Shown: in pieces, positions 16,988 to 25,101 of the stretch
Position numbering within the stretch: the stretch's first letter is position 1
Layout of the letters: each line of letters opens with the position of its first letter
Assembly (NCBI RefSeq): GCF_023094165.1
Contig: NZ_JALMDK010000017.1
Coordinates: 1 to 64,000 of the forward strand
Length of the DNA: 64,000 bases
Origin: Crossiella sp. S99.2
GTDB lineage: Bacteria; Actinomycetota; Actinomycetes; Mycobacteriales; Pseudonocardiaceae
Direction: 5' to 3'
The notes under the pieces: model-generated
What the model was told of the DNA's origin: nothing
What the model saw: the letters and a program-made list of their open reading frames with translations, nothing else
The model's database searches: none
Position numbers and translations under genes: made by a program

Positions 16988-17844
16988 GTGCGGAGACTTT
17001 CGCGCTGGCTCAGCACTGGCTGACCATCGGCCAGGCCGAGCGGGCCCTGGACACGCTGTCCCAGTTGCACGGGGAGGACGCGGTCGGCTATCCGGCCACG
17101 CTGTTCCGGGCCACCGCGCTGTGGATGCTGGACCGTTCCGCCGAGGCCGCCCAGGTCGCCGCGGACGGGATCAGCCGGTTCGGCCCGGATCACTCGCTGC
17201 TGCGGGTGCTCGGCAACGCCCAGCACGAGCTGGGTGACTGGCCGCGGGCCGAGGAAGCCCTGCTCACCGCGTTGCACCAGGATCCGGAGGACCCGCAGCT
17301 GCTGTGCGACTACGCGCGGCTGTGCCTGTCCGCCGGTCAGGTGGACAAGGCCGAGCAGCTGGTGGAGCGGGCGGCCCGGATCGATCCGCACCTGCAGTCC
17401 GTCGGCCAGGTGCGGGCGATGGTCGCGCTGGCCAAGGGACAGGACGCGGAGGCGGCGCGGCACAGCGCGAACAGCCTGGCGCACGATCCGGACAGCAGTG
17501 CGGCGCGGGCCATGCACGGCAACGCCGCCGCCCAGCTCGGCGATGTGGACGGCGCCTACCGCTCCTTCCGCGCGGCCGCGGCCGCCGAACCCGGCAACGC
17601 CGCCTTCGTGGAGGCCGCTCGGGAGGCCCGGCTGGCCGCGCATCCGTTGCTGCGCCCGCTGCGGCCGATGTACCGGATCGGGCCGATGAAGCTGTGGATC
17701 GGCTTCATCATCGTGCTGATGGGCCTGCGGATGGCCGGGCTGTGGCCGTTGTCCACCGCGCTGGCCGTCTGCTGGGTCGTGTACTGCCTCTACTCGTGGG
17801 TGGCGCCGCCGCTGGTGCGCCGCTGGCTGGAGCGAAACCGATGA
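16984..17844 (+). CDS. TPR-repeat protein with C-terminal membrane anchor
   Basis: A 286-aa protein made of about six tetratricopeptide-like helix pairs (residues 1-210), including ALGNAQHELGDWPRAEEALL-type units with the usual small/large residue spacing. Two hydrophobic helices follow (residues 232-275). It is likely a scaffold tethered to the membrane. The GTG at 16984 is chosen because it overlaps the upstream stop, and it ends in an ATGA overlap with the AAA+ gene. The partner is inferred to be that ATPase. Confidence 0.85.
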   Translation: MSAETFALAQHWLTIGQAERALDTLSQLHGEDAVGYPATLFRATALWMLDRSAEAAQVAADGISRFGPDHSLLRVLGNAQHELGDWPRAEEALLTALHQDPEDPQLLCDYARLCLSAGQVDKAEQLVERAARIDPHLQSVGQVRAMVALAKGQDAEAARHSANSLAHDPDSSAARAMHGNAAAQLGDVDGAYRSFRAAAAAEPGNAAFVEAAREARLAAHPLLRPLRPMYRIGPMKLWIGFIIVLMGLRMAGLWPLSTALAVCWVVYCLYSWVAPPLVRRWLERNR

Positions 17845-19091
17845 GCGAGCACCGGATCGAGTCCCTGCGCCGCGCGGTCGCGGCCAGCCCCGAGGACGCC
17901 ATGCTGCGGCTGATGCTGGCCGAGGAGCTGGCCGGCGCGGGGCAGCATCCGGCGGCGCTGGACGAGTACGACTGGCTGCTGCACCACGACGCCGATCTCA
18001 CCGAATCCCTGGTGCACATCGGCGAACTGGCCGCCGCCGAAGGGCGTCTGCCGCTGCTGCGGGCCTGTCTGGAGCACGCGCGACAGGCCGGCATCGTGGA
18101 GGGCGTCGGCAAGTTGCAGCGCCTGGTGGACGAGCTGCTCGCCGCCCGCGGCGCGATCAAGGTCACCGCCGACGGGCGTGGTGGCGAACGCCCGGCGGGT
18201 CCGGCGGCACGGGCCGAAACCCTGACCTTCGACCAGGTCGGCGGCATGACCGAGGTCAAGCAGCTGATCCACCGCATGATCATCCTGCCGCTGTCCCGGC
18301 CCGAGCTGTACGCCAAGTACGGCAGGCGCACCGGAGGTGGCGTGCTGCTCTACGGCCCGCCCGGCTGCGGCAAGACCATGATGGCTCGGGCCACCGCCGG
18401 GGAGTGCGGGCTGCCGTTCGTCAACGTCCGGATCGAGGACGTGATGGACCCCTACCTCGGGGTCTCCGAGCAGAACCTGCACGCCGCCTTCGAGTCCGCC
18501 CGCGCCCAGGCGCCGTGCGTGCTGTTCCTGGACGAGCTGGACGCGCTGGCCTTCTCCCGGCACAAGCACCACGGCTCGGACGCCCGCAGGCTGGTGGACG
18601 TGCTGTTGCAGGAGCTGGACGCGATCGGCTCGGACAACGACGGCGTGCTGGTGCTGGCCGCGACCAACGCGCCCTGGGACGTGGACGAGGCCATGCTGCG
18701 GCCGGGCCGGTTCGACCGGGTGGTGTTCGTGCCGCCGCCGGATGAGCCCGCCCGGGTGGAGATCATGCGGGTGCTACTGGCTTCCGCGCCCACCGACGGG
18801 GTGGATCCGGCGCGGCTGGCCGAGCCGACCGCGTTGTTCAGCGGCGCGGATCTGCGCGCGGTGACCGAACGCGCCATCGACGCGGTGATCGACGAGGCCC
18901 TGCGCACCGGCTCCGAGCCGCCACTGCGGATGGCCCAGCTGGAACAGGCCGTCGCGCAGATTCGTCCGTCCACTGTGGACTGGCTGGTGCGGGCCAAGGC
19001 GTACGTGGAGTTCGCCAACCAGTCCGAGCGCTATTCCGATGTGGCCCAGTACCTGGCGACCAAGGAAGTCCGGCGCAGGCTCAGCCGCTGA
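17841..19091 (+). CDS. AAA+ ATPase with N-terminal TPR-like region
   Basis: A 416-aa ATPase of the FtsH/Cdc48-like classical AAA group. Residues 1-110 form TPR-like helices. The AAA domain shows Walker A (LLYGPPGCGKTMMARA), Walker B (CVLFLDELDAL), sensor 1 (VLAATNAPW), arginine fingers and second region of homology (LRPGRFDRVVFVPPPD), and sensor 2 region (FSGADLRAVTERAIDA). It probably remodels or unfolds a protein partner. The layout resembles EccA-type ESX ATPases (TPR plus AAA), but the AAA part is closer to Cdc48/FtsH. A copy of the GTCCACTGTGGAC palindrome lies at 18968-18980. Confidence 0.88.
   Translation: MSEHRIESLRRAVAASPEDAMLRLMLAEELAGAGQHPAALDEYDWLLHHDADLTESLVHIGELAAAEGRLPLLRACLEHARQAGIVEGVGKLQRLVDELLAARGAIKVTADGRGGERPAGPAARAETLTFDQVGGMTEVKQLIHRMIILPLSRPELYAKYGRRTGGGVLLYGPPGCGKTMMARATAGECGLPFVNVRIEDVMDPYLGVSEQNLHAAFESARAQAPCVLFLDELDALAFSRHKHHGSDARRLVDVLLQELDAIGSDNDGVLVLAATNAPWDVDEAMLRPGRFDRVVFVPPPDEPARVEIMRVLLASAPTDGVDPARLAEPTALFSGADLRAVTERAIDAVIDEALRTGSEPPLRMAQLEQAVAQIRPSTVDWLVRAKAYVEFANQSERYSDVAQYLATKEVRRRLSR
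18968..18980. repeat. Intragenic palindrome copy in the AAA+ gene
   Basis: Exact GTCCACTGTGGAC, read as Pro-Ser-Thr-Val-Asp. See the entry at 3772. Confidence 0.65.
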
Positions 19092-19503
19092 CCCGCCGGA
19101 ACACGGTGGCGATGGTGAAGTCCTTGTGCGGTCCGGCCACCTGGTAGGAGATGTGCAGGGTGTCCTGGTCGGCCAGGCGGTAGTGGCCGGTGTAGACGTC
19201 CGCGCCGCACAGGTGCACGTCGGTGGCCTCGGCGGCGTCCGGGCGCAGGGTGTGCATGGTCCGGCCGTCCGGGAAGCAGATCCGGAGCACCTCGCCGTCG
19301 AGTTGGTAGCGGTATTCGCGGTAGGCCGGGCCGGTGTAGCCGGAGTCCAGGGTGAGTGTGCCGTCCTCGCGGTAGTGCAGTTCGGTGCCGGAGACCGGCT
19401 CGAACCGGGCCTCGCCGATCGCGCTGCCCTGGCCGGTGATCACCCGGCTGAACCGCCACCGGCCGGGCAGCGCGGCGAAAAGCTGCTGCGCCGTGATCGT
19501 CAC
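19081..19503 (-). CDS. DUF6314-family protein
   Basis: A 140-aa protein fitting the DUF6314 pattern: GRWRFSRVI near the N-terminus, a central Tyr-rich beta region, and GPHKDFTIATVFRR near the C-terminus, suggesting a small lipocalin-like barrel. The GTG start overlaps the stop of the flavin monooxygenase gene (GTGA), so the two are translationally coupled. The 3' end overlaps the convergent AAA+ gene by 11 bases. No activity is known to me. Confidence 0.75.
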   Translation of the reverse strand: MTITAQQLFAALPGRWRFSRVITGQGSAIGEARFEPVSGTELHYREDGTLTLDSGYTGPAYREYRYQLDGEVLRICFPDGRTMHTLRPDAAEATDVHLCGADVYTGHYRLADQDTLHISYQVAGPHKDFTIATVFRRVSG

Positions 19504-21014
19504 ACCGCCCGCCCTCCTCCGCCGTCGAATTGGCCCAAGTCGTACGCCCGGTTGGGCAAACTATGCGTACGACTTGGGCAAACTCGACGTTGGCTTAGTC
19601 GAATCTGGGCCGATCGTAGCTGCTGCACGGCGATCTCCGGTTTCGCGCCCGGTCCGGTGAGCCGGTAGTGCCCGGCGATCACCGGGCCGTGCCAGAGCTG
19701 CTGGTACCACTCCCCCGCCGGATCCAGCGACGGCAGCACGCCGAACTGGGTGGCCAGCCGGTCGGCGAAGGCCACGTAGTCGCCGTGCGGGAACTGCGGT
19801 CGCGGTCGGGCCAGCCGGATGTCCAGCTCGGCCCGGACTCCCGCCCGCATCTCCTCGTCGGTGGGCGGTGGGATCTGGCCCGAGAGCACGGCGACCGCCC
19901 AGCGGGCCTGGAGTTCGATGACCGCGAAGAACGGGCCGCGGTAGACGCCGACGAAGGCCAGTCCGGGCAGTGCCGGGTGGAAGGTACAGCCGTGCAGCAG
20001 CAACGGTTGCAGCCAGTCGTCGGCGAAGTCGATCTCGGCCAGCAGCGGGTCCGGCAGGGGTAGTTCGGGGCGGTAGCCGGTGCACCAGATCACCGCGTCA
20101 CAGTCCACTGTGGACCCGTCAGCGAGGCGCAACCCGTTGTCCGCCAGGGCGACCACGTGACCGACCGCGATCCGCAGCGCACCCGCGTCGAGCTGGGCGG
20201 GTAGGCGGTCGGAGGCGACCAGGTGCGGAGGCAGGGTGGCGGACGGGTCCAGGGTGAGCCGGGGGTCGAACCGGCCGGGGTTGCCGCCGAGGGCGTGGTA
20301 ACGGGTGTTCGCGGCACGGTTGGCCTCGGGTGGCGGGAGCTGCTCGCGTTCGTGCTGGCGGCCGCGGGTCATGCCGAGCAGGTCGCGGGGCACGCCGTTG
20401 GTGTAGCGGGGCAGGATCCAGAACGGCCGCCCGGTCACCGCGGTGGTCTCGATCCCGGCCTCAGCCAGCTCAGCGGCGATCTCGGTGCCGCTGAAGGACA
20501 TCCCGACCACGGCCACTCGCTTGCCTACGTACCCGCCGGGCCCACGGTAGCCGCTGCTGTGCACGGACTCCCCACCAAAGGCCCCGGGTAGCTCGGGTGT
20601 CCAGGACCGGGAGAACACCCCAGAAGCCAGCACCGCAGCGTCGAAGACCTCGCGGTGCTCGCGGCCGACCTCGGTCCAGGTCACCGACCAGCCGCGGCCG
20701 GCGGGCGCGACCTCGGTGACCGTGCAGCCGTAGCGCGGAGTCAGCCCGTTCGCGTAGCCGGACAGGTAGCCGTGCACCTCGTCCCGGAGCGGGAAATCCC
20801 GGGTGCCCGCCGGCCACACCCGGTCGGAGAAGGAGCAGAGCTGGTGGGACAGGTTGGTGGTCATGCCCGGCCAGGCCGCGCCGGTGCCCGGCCGCCACAC
20901 CCCGCCGAGCTGCGACTCCCGCTCGAACAGCACCGGCTTTAGCCCGGCTTCGAGGGCCGCTCGCGCGGTGGCCAGTCCGGCCGGTCCGCCCCCGATGATC
21001 GCCAGGCTCCGCAT
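19500..21014 (-). CDS. Flavin-containing monooxygenase-like protein with repeat-derived C-terminus
   Basis: A 504-aa FAD/NADPH enzyme. The N-terminal FAD fingerprint GGGPAGLATA (residues 8-17), the FMO-type FGGESVHSSGYRG motif and the NADPH-binding VVGMSFSGTEIAAELA are all present, so it probably oxygenates a soft nucleophile (N or S) or a ketone. The last roughly 35 residues are encoded by palindromic repeat copy C (19524-19588) and its flanks, and their composition (CPSRTHSLPNRAYDLG) is unlike an enzyme core. Because the stop still overlaps the next gene's GTG, the repeat seems to have been accommodated in frame. An alternative is that the native stop was lost. Palindrome GTCCACTGTGGAC occurs at 20103-20115. 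Confidence 0.85.
   Translation of the reverse strand: MRSLAIIGGGPAGLATARAALEAGLKPVLFERESQLGGVWRPGTGAAWPGMTTNLSHQLCSFSDRVWPAGTRDFPLRDEVHGYLSGYANGLTPRYGCTVTEVAPAGRGWSVTWTEVGREHREVFDAAVLASGVFSRSWTPELPGAFGGESVHSSGYRGPGGYVGKRVAVVGMSFSGTEIAAELAEAGIETTAVTGRPFWILPRYTNGVPRDLLGMTRGRQHEREQLPPPEANRAANTRYHALGGNPGRFDPRLTLDPSATLPPHLVASDRLPAQLDAGALRIAVGHVVALADNGLRLADGSTVDCDAVIWCTGYRPELPLPDPLLAEIDFADDWLQPLLLHGCTFHPALPGLAFVGVYRGPFFAVIELQARWAVAVLSGQIPPPTDEEMRAGVRAELDIRLARPRPQFPHGDYVAFADRLATQFGVLPSLDPAGEWYQQLWHGPVIAGHYRLTGPGAKPEIAVQQLRSAQIRLSQRRVCPSRTHSLPNRAYDLGQFDGGGGRAV
19524..19588. repeat. Palindromic repeat, copy C, inside a coding sequence
   Basis: Arms 19524-19547 and 19565-19588 match 22 of 24 bases when inverted, with a 17-base loop. 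Unlike the other copies it lies within the 3' coding part of the monooxygenase gene, about 20 bases ahead of the stop codon. Confidence 0.85.
20103..20115. repeat. Intragenic palindrome copy in the FMO gene
   Basis: Exact GTCCACTGTGGAC, read on the coding strand as Ser-Thr-Val-Asp. See the entry at 3772. Confidence 0.65.
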
Positions 21015-21134
21015 GACCCGACTCTACGACGCGGGCGCATCAACCGATCAGTTGATTCCGGCTCAACCAACCGCCGACGCACTCCACCGGACTGAGCGAT
21101 CCTGTGACCTGCCGGCACAGGACAGGCTCAAGGC

Positions 21135-22049
21135 ATGCCAGTCATCGAGGTCGACTCCCTGCACAAGCGCTACCGCGAGCACGTCGCGGTGGCCGAGGTG
21201 TCCTTCACCGTGGAACGCGGCGAGATCTTCGGCATCCTGGGCCGCAACGGCGCGGGCAAGACCACCACGGTGGAATGCGTGGAGGGCCTGCGCCGCCCGG
21301 ACGGCGGCCGGATCTCCGTGCTGGGCCTGGATCCCCGGCGCGACGCGGCCGCCCTGCGCGCCAAGGTGGGCGTGCAGTTGCAGGAATGCCGGTTGCCGGA
21401 CCGGATCACCGTGCGCGAGGCGCTCCAGCTCTACGCCACCTTCTACCCCGATCCGCTGCCCTGGCAACAATTGCTGAGTGACCTGGGGTTGCTGGGCCAG
21501 GCGAACACCCGGTTCGAGAAGCTCTCCGGCGGCCAGCAGCAACGGTTGTCCATCGCGCTGGCGCTGATCGGCAACCCGGAGATCGCCATCCTGGACGAGC
21601 TGACCACCGGCCTGGACCCGCAGGCACGCAAGGACACCTGGGCGCTGATCGAGGGCATCCGGGATCGCGGCGTCACGGTCCTGCTGGTCACCCACTTCAT
21701 GGCCGAGGCGGAACGGCTGTGCGACCGGATCGCCGTGCTGGACAACGGTCGAGTAGCCGCGATCGGCAGCCCGGCCGAGCTTGTGTCCACAGTGGACAGT
21801 GCGCAGACCGTCCGGTTCCGCCCCTCCGCGGCACTGGACACCCGGCCGCTGACCGCGCTGCCCGAGGTCACCGAGATCCGGCGGGACGGCGCCGAATTCA
21901 CCGTCACCGGGCACGGCAACCTGTTGCACGTACTCACCTCCGCACTGGCCGCCCAGCAGGTCATCCCGATCGACCTGCGACTGGAGCGGGCCACCCTGGA
22001 CGACGCCTTCCTGGCCCTCACCGGCCGCCGCCTGGACGAGGCGGCATGA
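21135..22049 (+). CDS. ABC transporter ATP-binding protein
   Basis: A 304-aa ATPase of the drug-export (DrrA-like) group with Walker A (LGRNGAGKTTTVE), Q-loop (VQLQECRLPD), signature LSGGQQQRLSIALA, Walker B (IAILDELTTGLD) and switch His (LVTHFMAEAE). Walker B carries Glu-Leu where Glu-Pro is usual. The first in-frame ATG gives the normal start just before VIEVDSLHKRY. It is the first gene of a plus-strand operon: ATPase, permease, kinase, regulator. Palindrome GTCCACAGTGGAC is at 21785-21797. Confidence 0.93.
   Translation: MPVIEVDSLHKRYREHVAVAEVSFTVERGEIFGILGRNGAGKTTTVECVEGLRRPDGGRISVLGLDPRRDAAALRAKVGVQLQECRLPDRITVREALQLYATFYPDPLPWQQLLSDLGLLGQANTRFEKLSGGQQQRLSIALALIGNPEIAILDELTTGLDPQARKDTWALIEGIRDRGVTVLLVTHFMAEAERLCDRIAVLDNGRVAAIGSPAELVSTVDSAQTVRFRPSAALDTRPLTALPEVTEIRRDGAEFTVTGHGNLLHVLTSALAAQQVIPIDLRLERATLDDAFLALTGRRLDEAA
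21785..21797. repeat. Intragenic palindrome copy in the ABC ATPase gene
   Basis: Exact GTCCACAGTGGAC, read as Val-Ser-Thr-Val-Asp. See the entry at 3772. Confidence 0.65.
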
Positions 22050-22807
22050 GCCCCACCGCCACCAAGGGAACTGCCGTGAACCGCGTGCTGACCTTCGCCG
22101 CCACCGAGCTGAAACTGTTCTTCCGCGACCCGGCCGGGGTGATCGTGGTGGCCGCGCTGCCGGTCGGCCTGGTGCTGGTCTTCGGCCTGTCCAGCAGCGG
22201 CGCCCCGCCCGGCGGCTCGCGCTCGATACCGGCCTTCCTGCCCGCACTGGGCATCAGCATCGCGCTGGGCATGCTCGCCCTGTTCACCCTGCCCTCGGTC
22301 CTGGGCGCCTACCGGGAACGCGGCGTGCTGCGCCGACTGGCCACCACCCCGGTCAGCCCGGCCGCGTTACTGGGCGCGCAGTTGCTGGTACAGGCTGGGA
22401 TCGCGGTCGCGGCCACCGGTCTGGTCGCCACCGTCGCCGTGCTCGCGCTCGGTCTGCCCGCCCCGGCCAACCCGCTCGGCCTGGCCCTATCGCTGGTGCT
22501 GGGCATCGCCGCGCTGTTCTCCATCGGTCTGCTGGTGGCCGCACTCGCCCCCAACGCCAAGGCCGCCGGTGGACTCGGCCCGCTGTCCTTCTTCCCGCAG
22601 ATGTTCCTGGCCGGATTCTGGATGCCCTGGGAGGCGATGCCGGACTGGCTGGCCGCGATCGGCCGCCACTCCCCGCTCGGCGCGACCCTGCAAACCGTGG
22701 TCACCAGCTGGATGGGCGGCGCCCCGGCGGTGGGTCAGTTGCTGGCGCTGGGGGTGTTCGCACTCGTCGCGGGGGTCACGGCGGTTAGGTTGTTCCGGTG
22801 GGTCTGA
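22046..22807 (+). CDS. ABC-2 type exporter permease
   Basis: A 253-aa membrane protein with six predicted helices and ABC-2 features (YRERGVLRRLATTPVSP before the central helices, FFPQMFLAGFWMPWEAMP late in the protein). The ATG overlaps the ATPase stop as ATGA. It should pair with the ATPase encoded upstream to export a hydrophobic compound. An in-frame GTG nearby (22076) is a less likely start. Confidence 0.9.
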   Translation: MSPTATKGTAVNRVLTFAATELKLFFRDPAGVIVVAALPVGLVLVFGLSSSGAPPGGSRSIPAFLPALGISIALGMLALFTLPSVLGAYRERGVLRRLATTPVSPAALLGAQLLVQAGIAVAATGLVATVAVLALGLPAPANPLGLALSLVLGIAALFSIGLLVAALAPNAKAAGGLGPLSFFPQMFLAGFWMPWEAMPDWLAAIGRHSPLGATLQTVVTSWMGGAPAVGQLLALGVFALVAGVTAVRLFRWV

Positions 22808-24042
22808 GTCACCGCGAGCTGGACGCCTGGGAACGCCGGATCCTGCGGCGCACCGAGGCTGTTCCCTACCTGCTGCTCCTGGTGGCCACCGCGCTCAGCG
22901 GGCTTCGGGCCGACCTGCACGCCCTGCCCGGCACCATCGGCCTGGCCGCGCTCACCGCGGCCTGGATCGCCTGGTGGATCACCCTGCACCCGGCCTGGAT
23001 CGAGCGCCCCGGTCTGATGTTCGGCTACTTCGCCGGACTGCTGGTGCTGATGGCGTTGCTGGGGTCGCGCGGCGAGTGGTACGGCGGGCTGTTCGCCTTC
23101 ACCGGCTACGTGCACGCCTGGCACCGGCTGCCCGGCCGGTGGAAGTACGCCGGGGTGACCGCGGTCGCGTTCCTGGCCATGGCCTCGTTGAGCCGCGGCC
23201 TGCCGGACACCCTGTCGGCCTGGCTGGTCTTCCTGCTGCTCATGATCGCCATCGTGGTGCTGGTGAGCCTGTTCAGCACCTTCGGCGATGTGATCACCGC
23301 GCGCAGCGTGCAACGGCTGCACATGGTCGACGAACTCGCCGAGGCCAACCGGCGGCTGGAACGCAGCATGGCCGACAACGCCGAGTTGCAGGCCCGGCTG
23401 CTCGAACAAGCGCATGAGGCGGGGGTACGGGAGGAACGGCAGCGGCTGGCCAGGGAAATCCACGACACCCTGGCCCAGGGCCTGACCGGGATCGTCACCC
23501 AGCTCCAGGCCGCGGAACAAGCCGCCACCCAGCCCGCGGACTGGCGGCACCACGTCCGGGCCGCGGCCGAACTCGCCAGGGACAACCTGGTCGAGGCCCG
23601 CCGGTCGGTGGCCGCGCTCAACCCGCACCCGCTCACCGAATCCGGCCTCTCCACCGCCCTGGCCGAGGCCACCCAGCGCTGGTCCGCGGTCACCGGCCTG
23701 CGCGCCGACTACGCCGCCACCGGCCCGATCCGCCGCCTGCACCCGGAAATCGAGGGCAGTCTGCTGCGCATCGCCCAGGAAGCCCTCACCAATGTCGGCA
23801 AACACGCCGCCGCCAGCCGGGTCGGCGTCACACTGTCCTATATGGAGGATGTGGTGAGCCTGGACGTGCGCGACGACGGCCGCGGCTTTGCTGAGTCCAC
23901 AGTGGACGGCACCGGGTTCGGGCTACACGGCATGCGGCAGCGGGTCGAGCGGCTCGCGGGCCGGCTGGTCATCGAGTCCGAACCGGGTGCGGGCACCGCG
24001 GTCTGTGCCACCGTGCCCGCGGTGGGGGTGCGGGATGCCTGA
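22798..24042 (+). CDS. NarL-type sensor histidine kinase
   Basis: A 414-aa kinase with six N-terminal membrane helices, a short coiled-coil linker, a HisKA_3 segment (RLAREIHDTLAQGLTGI, His near residue 222) and a HATPase_c domain (the EALTNVGKHA N-box, DVRDDGRGF and GFGLHGMRQRV G-boxes). The GTG start lies 10 bases inside the permease gene. It should pair with the regulator encoded at 24035-24682. Palindrome GTCCACAGTGGAC at 23895-23907 lies inside the ATP-binding region. Confidence 0.92.
   Translation: MGLSHRELDAWERRILRRTEAVPYLLLLVATALSGLRADLHALPGTIGLAALTAAWIAWWITLHPAWIERPGLMFGYFAGLLVLMALLGSRGEWYGGLFAFTGYVHAWHRLPGRWKYAGVTAVAFLAMASLSRGLPDTLSAWLVFLLLMIAIVVLVSLFSTFGDVITARSVQRLHMVDELAEANRRLERSMADNAELQARLLEQAHEAGVREERQRLAREIHDTLAQGLTGIVTQLQAAEQAATQPADWRHHVRAAAELARDNLVEARRSVAALNPHPLTESGLSTALAEATQRWSAVTGLRADYAATGPIRRLHPEIEGSLLRIAQEALTNVGKHAAASRVGVTLSYMEDVVSLDVRDDGRGFAESTVDGTGFGLHGMRQRVERLAGRLVIESEPGAGTAVCATVPAVGVRDA
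23895..23907. repeat. Intragenic palindrome copy in the kinase gene
   Basis: Exact GTCCACAGTGGAC, read as Glu-Ser-Thr-Val-Asp. See the entry at 3772. Confidence 0.65.
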
Positions 24043-24682
24043 GCCGATCACGCTGCTGATCGTGGACGATCACCCGGTGGTCCGGGACGGGTTGCGCGGC
24101 ATGTTCGCCGGGGAGCCCGGGTTCACCGTGCTCGGCGAGGCCGCCGATGGCGCCGAGGCCGTCACCCTGGCCGAAGCGCTTGCCCCGCAGGTGATCCTGC
24201 TGGACCTGCGGATGCCGAAACTCGGTGGTGTGGACGCGATCCGGGCCCTGCGTGCCCGTGGGATCGGCGCGCACGTGCTGGTGCTGACCACCTACGACGC
24301 CGATCACGATGTGCTGCCTGCGATCGAGGCCGGCGCCACCGGCTACCTGCTCAAGGACACCCCGCGCCCGGAGCTGTTCCGCGCGGTGCGCGCCGCCGCC
24401 CGCGGCGAGTCGGTGCTCTCCCCCGCGGTCGCCGCGGTGGTGCTGGGCCGCCTGCGCACACCCAAAACCGAGGACGAACCGCTCAGCCCACGCGAGCTGG
24501 AGATCCTGGAACTGGTCGCGGCCGGGGTGAACAACCGGGAGGCGGCACAGCGGCTGTTCCTGAGCGAGGCGACAGTGAAAACCCACCTCCAGCACGTCTA
24601 CGCCAAACTCGGGGTGCGCGACCGGGCGGCGGCGGTGGCCGAGGGCTTCCGGCGCGGCCTGCTCACCCCTGGCGGGCGCTGA
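24035..24682 (+). CDS. NarL/LuxR-family response regulator
   Basis: A 215-aa regulator with receiver domain (LLIVDDHPVVRDG, Asp in ILLDLRMP, Lys in YLLKDT) and a LuxR helix-turn-helix (PLSPRELEILELVAAG to EATVKTHLQHVYAKLG). The ATG at 24035 overlaps the kinase stop by 8 bases. It ends the plus-strand ABC/two-component operon, which has the same gene order as the minus-strand operon at 4903-8232. Confidence 0.93.
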   Translation: MPEPITLLIVDDHPVVRDGLRGMFAGEPGFTVLGEAADGAEAVTLAEALAPQVILLDLRMPKLGGVDAIRALRARGIGAHVLVLTTYDADHDVLPAIEAGATGYLLKDTPRPELFRAVRAAARGESVLSPAVAAVVLGRLRTPKTEDEPLSPRELEILELVAAGVNNREAAQRLFLSEATVKTHLQHVYAKLGVRDRAAAVAEGFRRGLLTPGGR

Positions 24683-24693
24683 GTCTGGACCTG

Positions 24694-25044
24694 TCAGTCC
24701 AGGGTGATCCGCACACTGGCGCGGTTGCCGCCGACCCGCCGGGACACCGCGTGCCCGGTCCGCGGCGCCCCGTCCAGTTCCAGGGTCAGCGGGCCGCCCT
24801 CGCCGAGGAAGTTGCGCCACCAGGTCTTGGCCTCGGCCAGCATCACCGTGATGGTGACGATGTCACCCGCCCGCCGGTAGCCGACCGGAATGCTGAACGT
24901 GCGGCCGGACCGCCGACCGGTGTAGGTGACCACGGTGAAGTGCCTGCGCAGGAAGCCACCCAGCCAGGCTGAGTCGCGCAACCGCAGGACCAGCCCGTTG
25001 AACCCGGTGACGAAGCGGCGGGTGATCGGTCCGTTGAGGTTCAT
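24694..25044 (-). CDS. F420-dependent nitroreductase/quinone reductase-like protein (DUF385)
   Basis: A 116-aa protein of the deazaflavin (F420)-dependent nitroreductase group: FTVVTYTGRRSGRTFSIPVGYRRAGD followed by WWRNFLGEGGPLTLELDG-type residues, a small split beta-barrel that binds F420. It is short but within the family range. The ATG at 25044 directly faces the divergent TetR gene, and the operator palindrome at 25068-25087 lies between them, so this reductase is the likely regulated target. The substrate is unknown. Confidence 0.8.
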   Translation of the reverse strand: MNLNGPITRRFVTGFNGLVLRLRDSAWLGGFLRRHFTVVTYTGRRSGRTFSIPVGYRRAGDIVTITVMLAEAKTWWRNFLGEGGPLTLELDGAPRTGHAVSRRVGGNRASVRITLD

Positions 25045-25067
25045 GCCGCCGACGGTAGCCAGAAGTT

Positions 25068-25087
25068 TTTGGACTTTCGAGTCCAAA
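25068..25087. promoter_or_regulatory. TetR operator candidate
   Basis: TTTGGACT and AGTCCAAA form perfect 8-bp arms around TTCG. The site lies midway between the divergent reductase gene and the TetR gene, where a repressor would control both. Confidence 0.75.
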
Positions 25088-25101
25088 GCTAGGCTGGCGA
25101 C

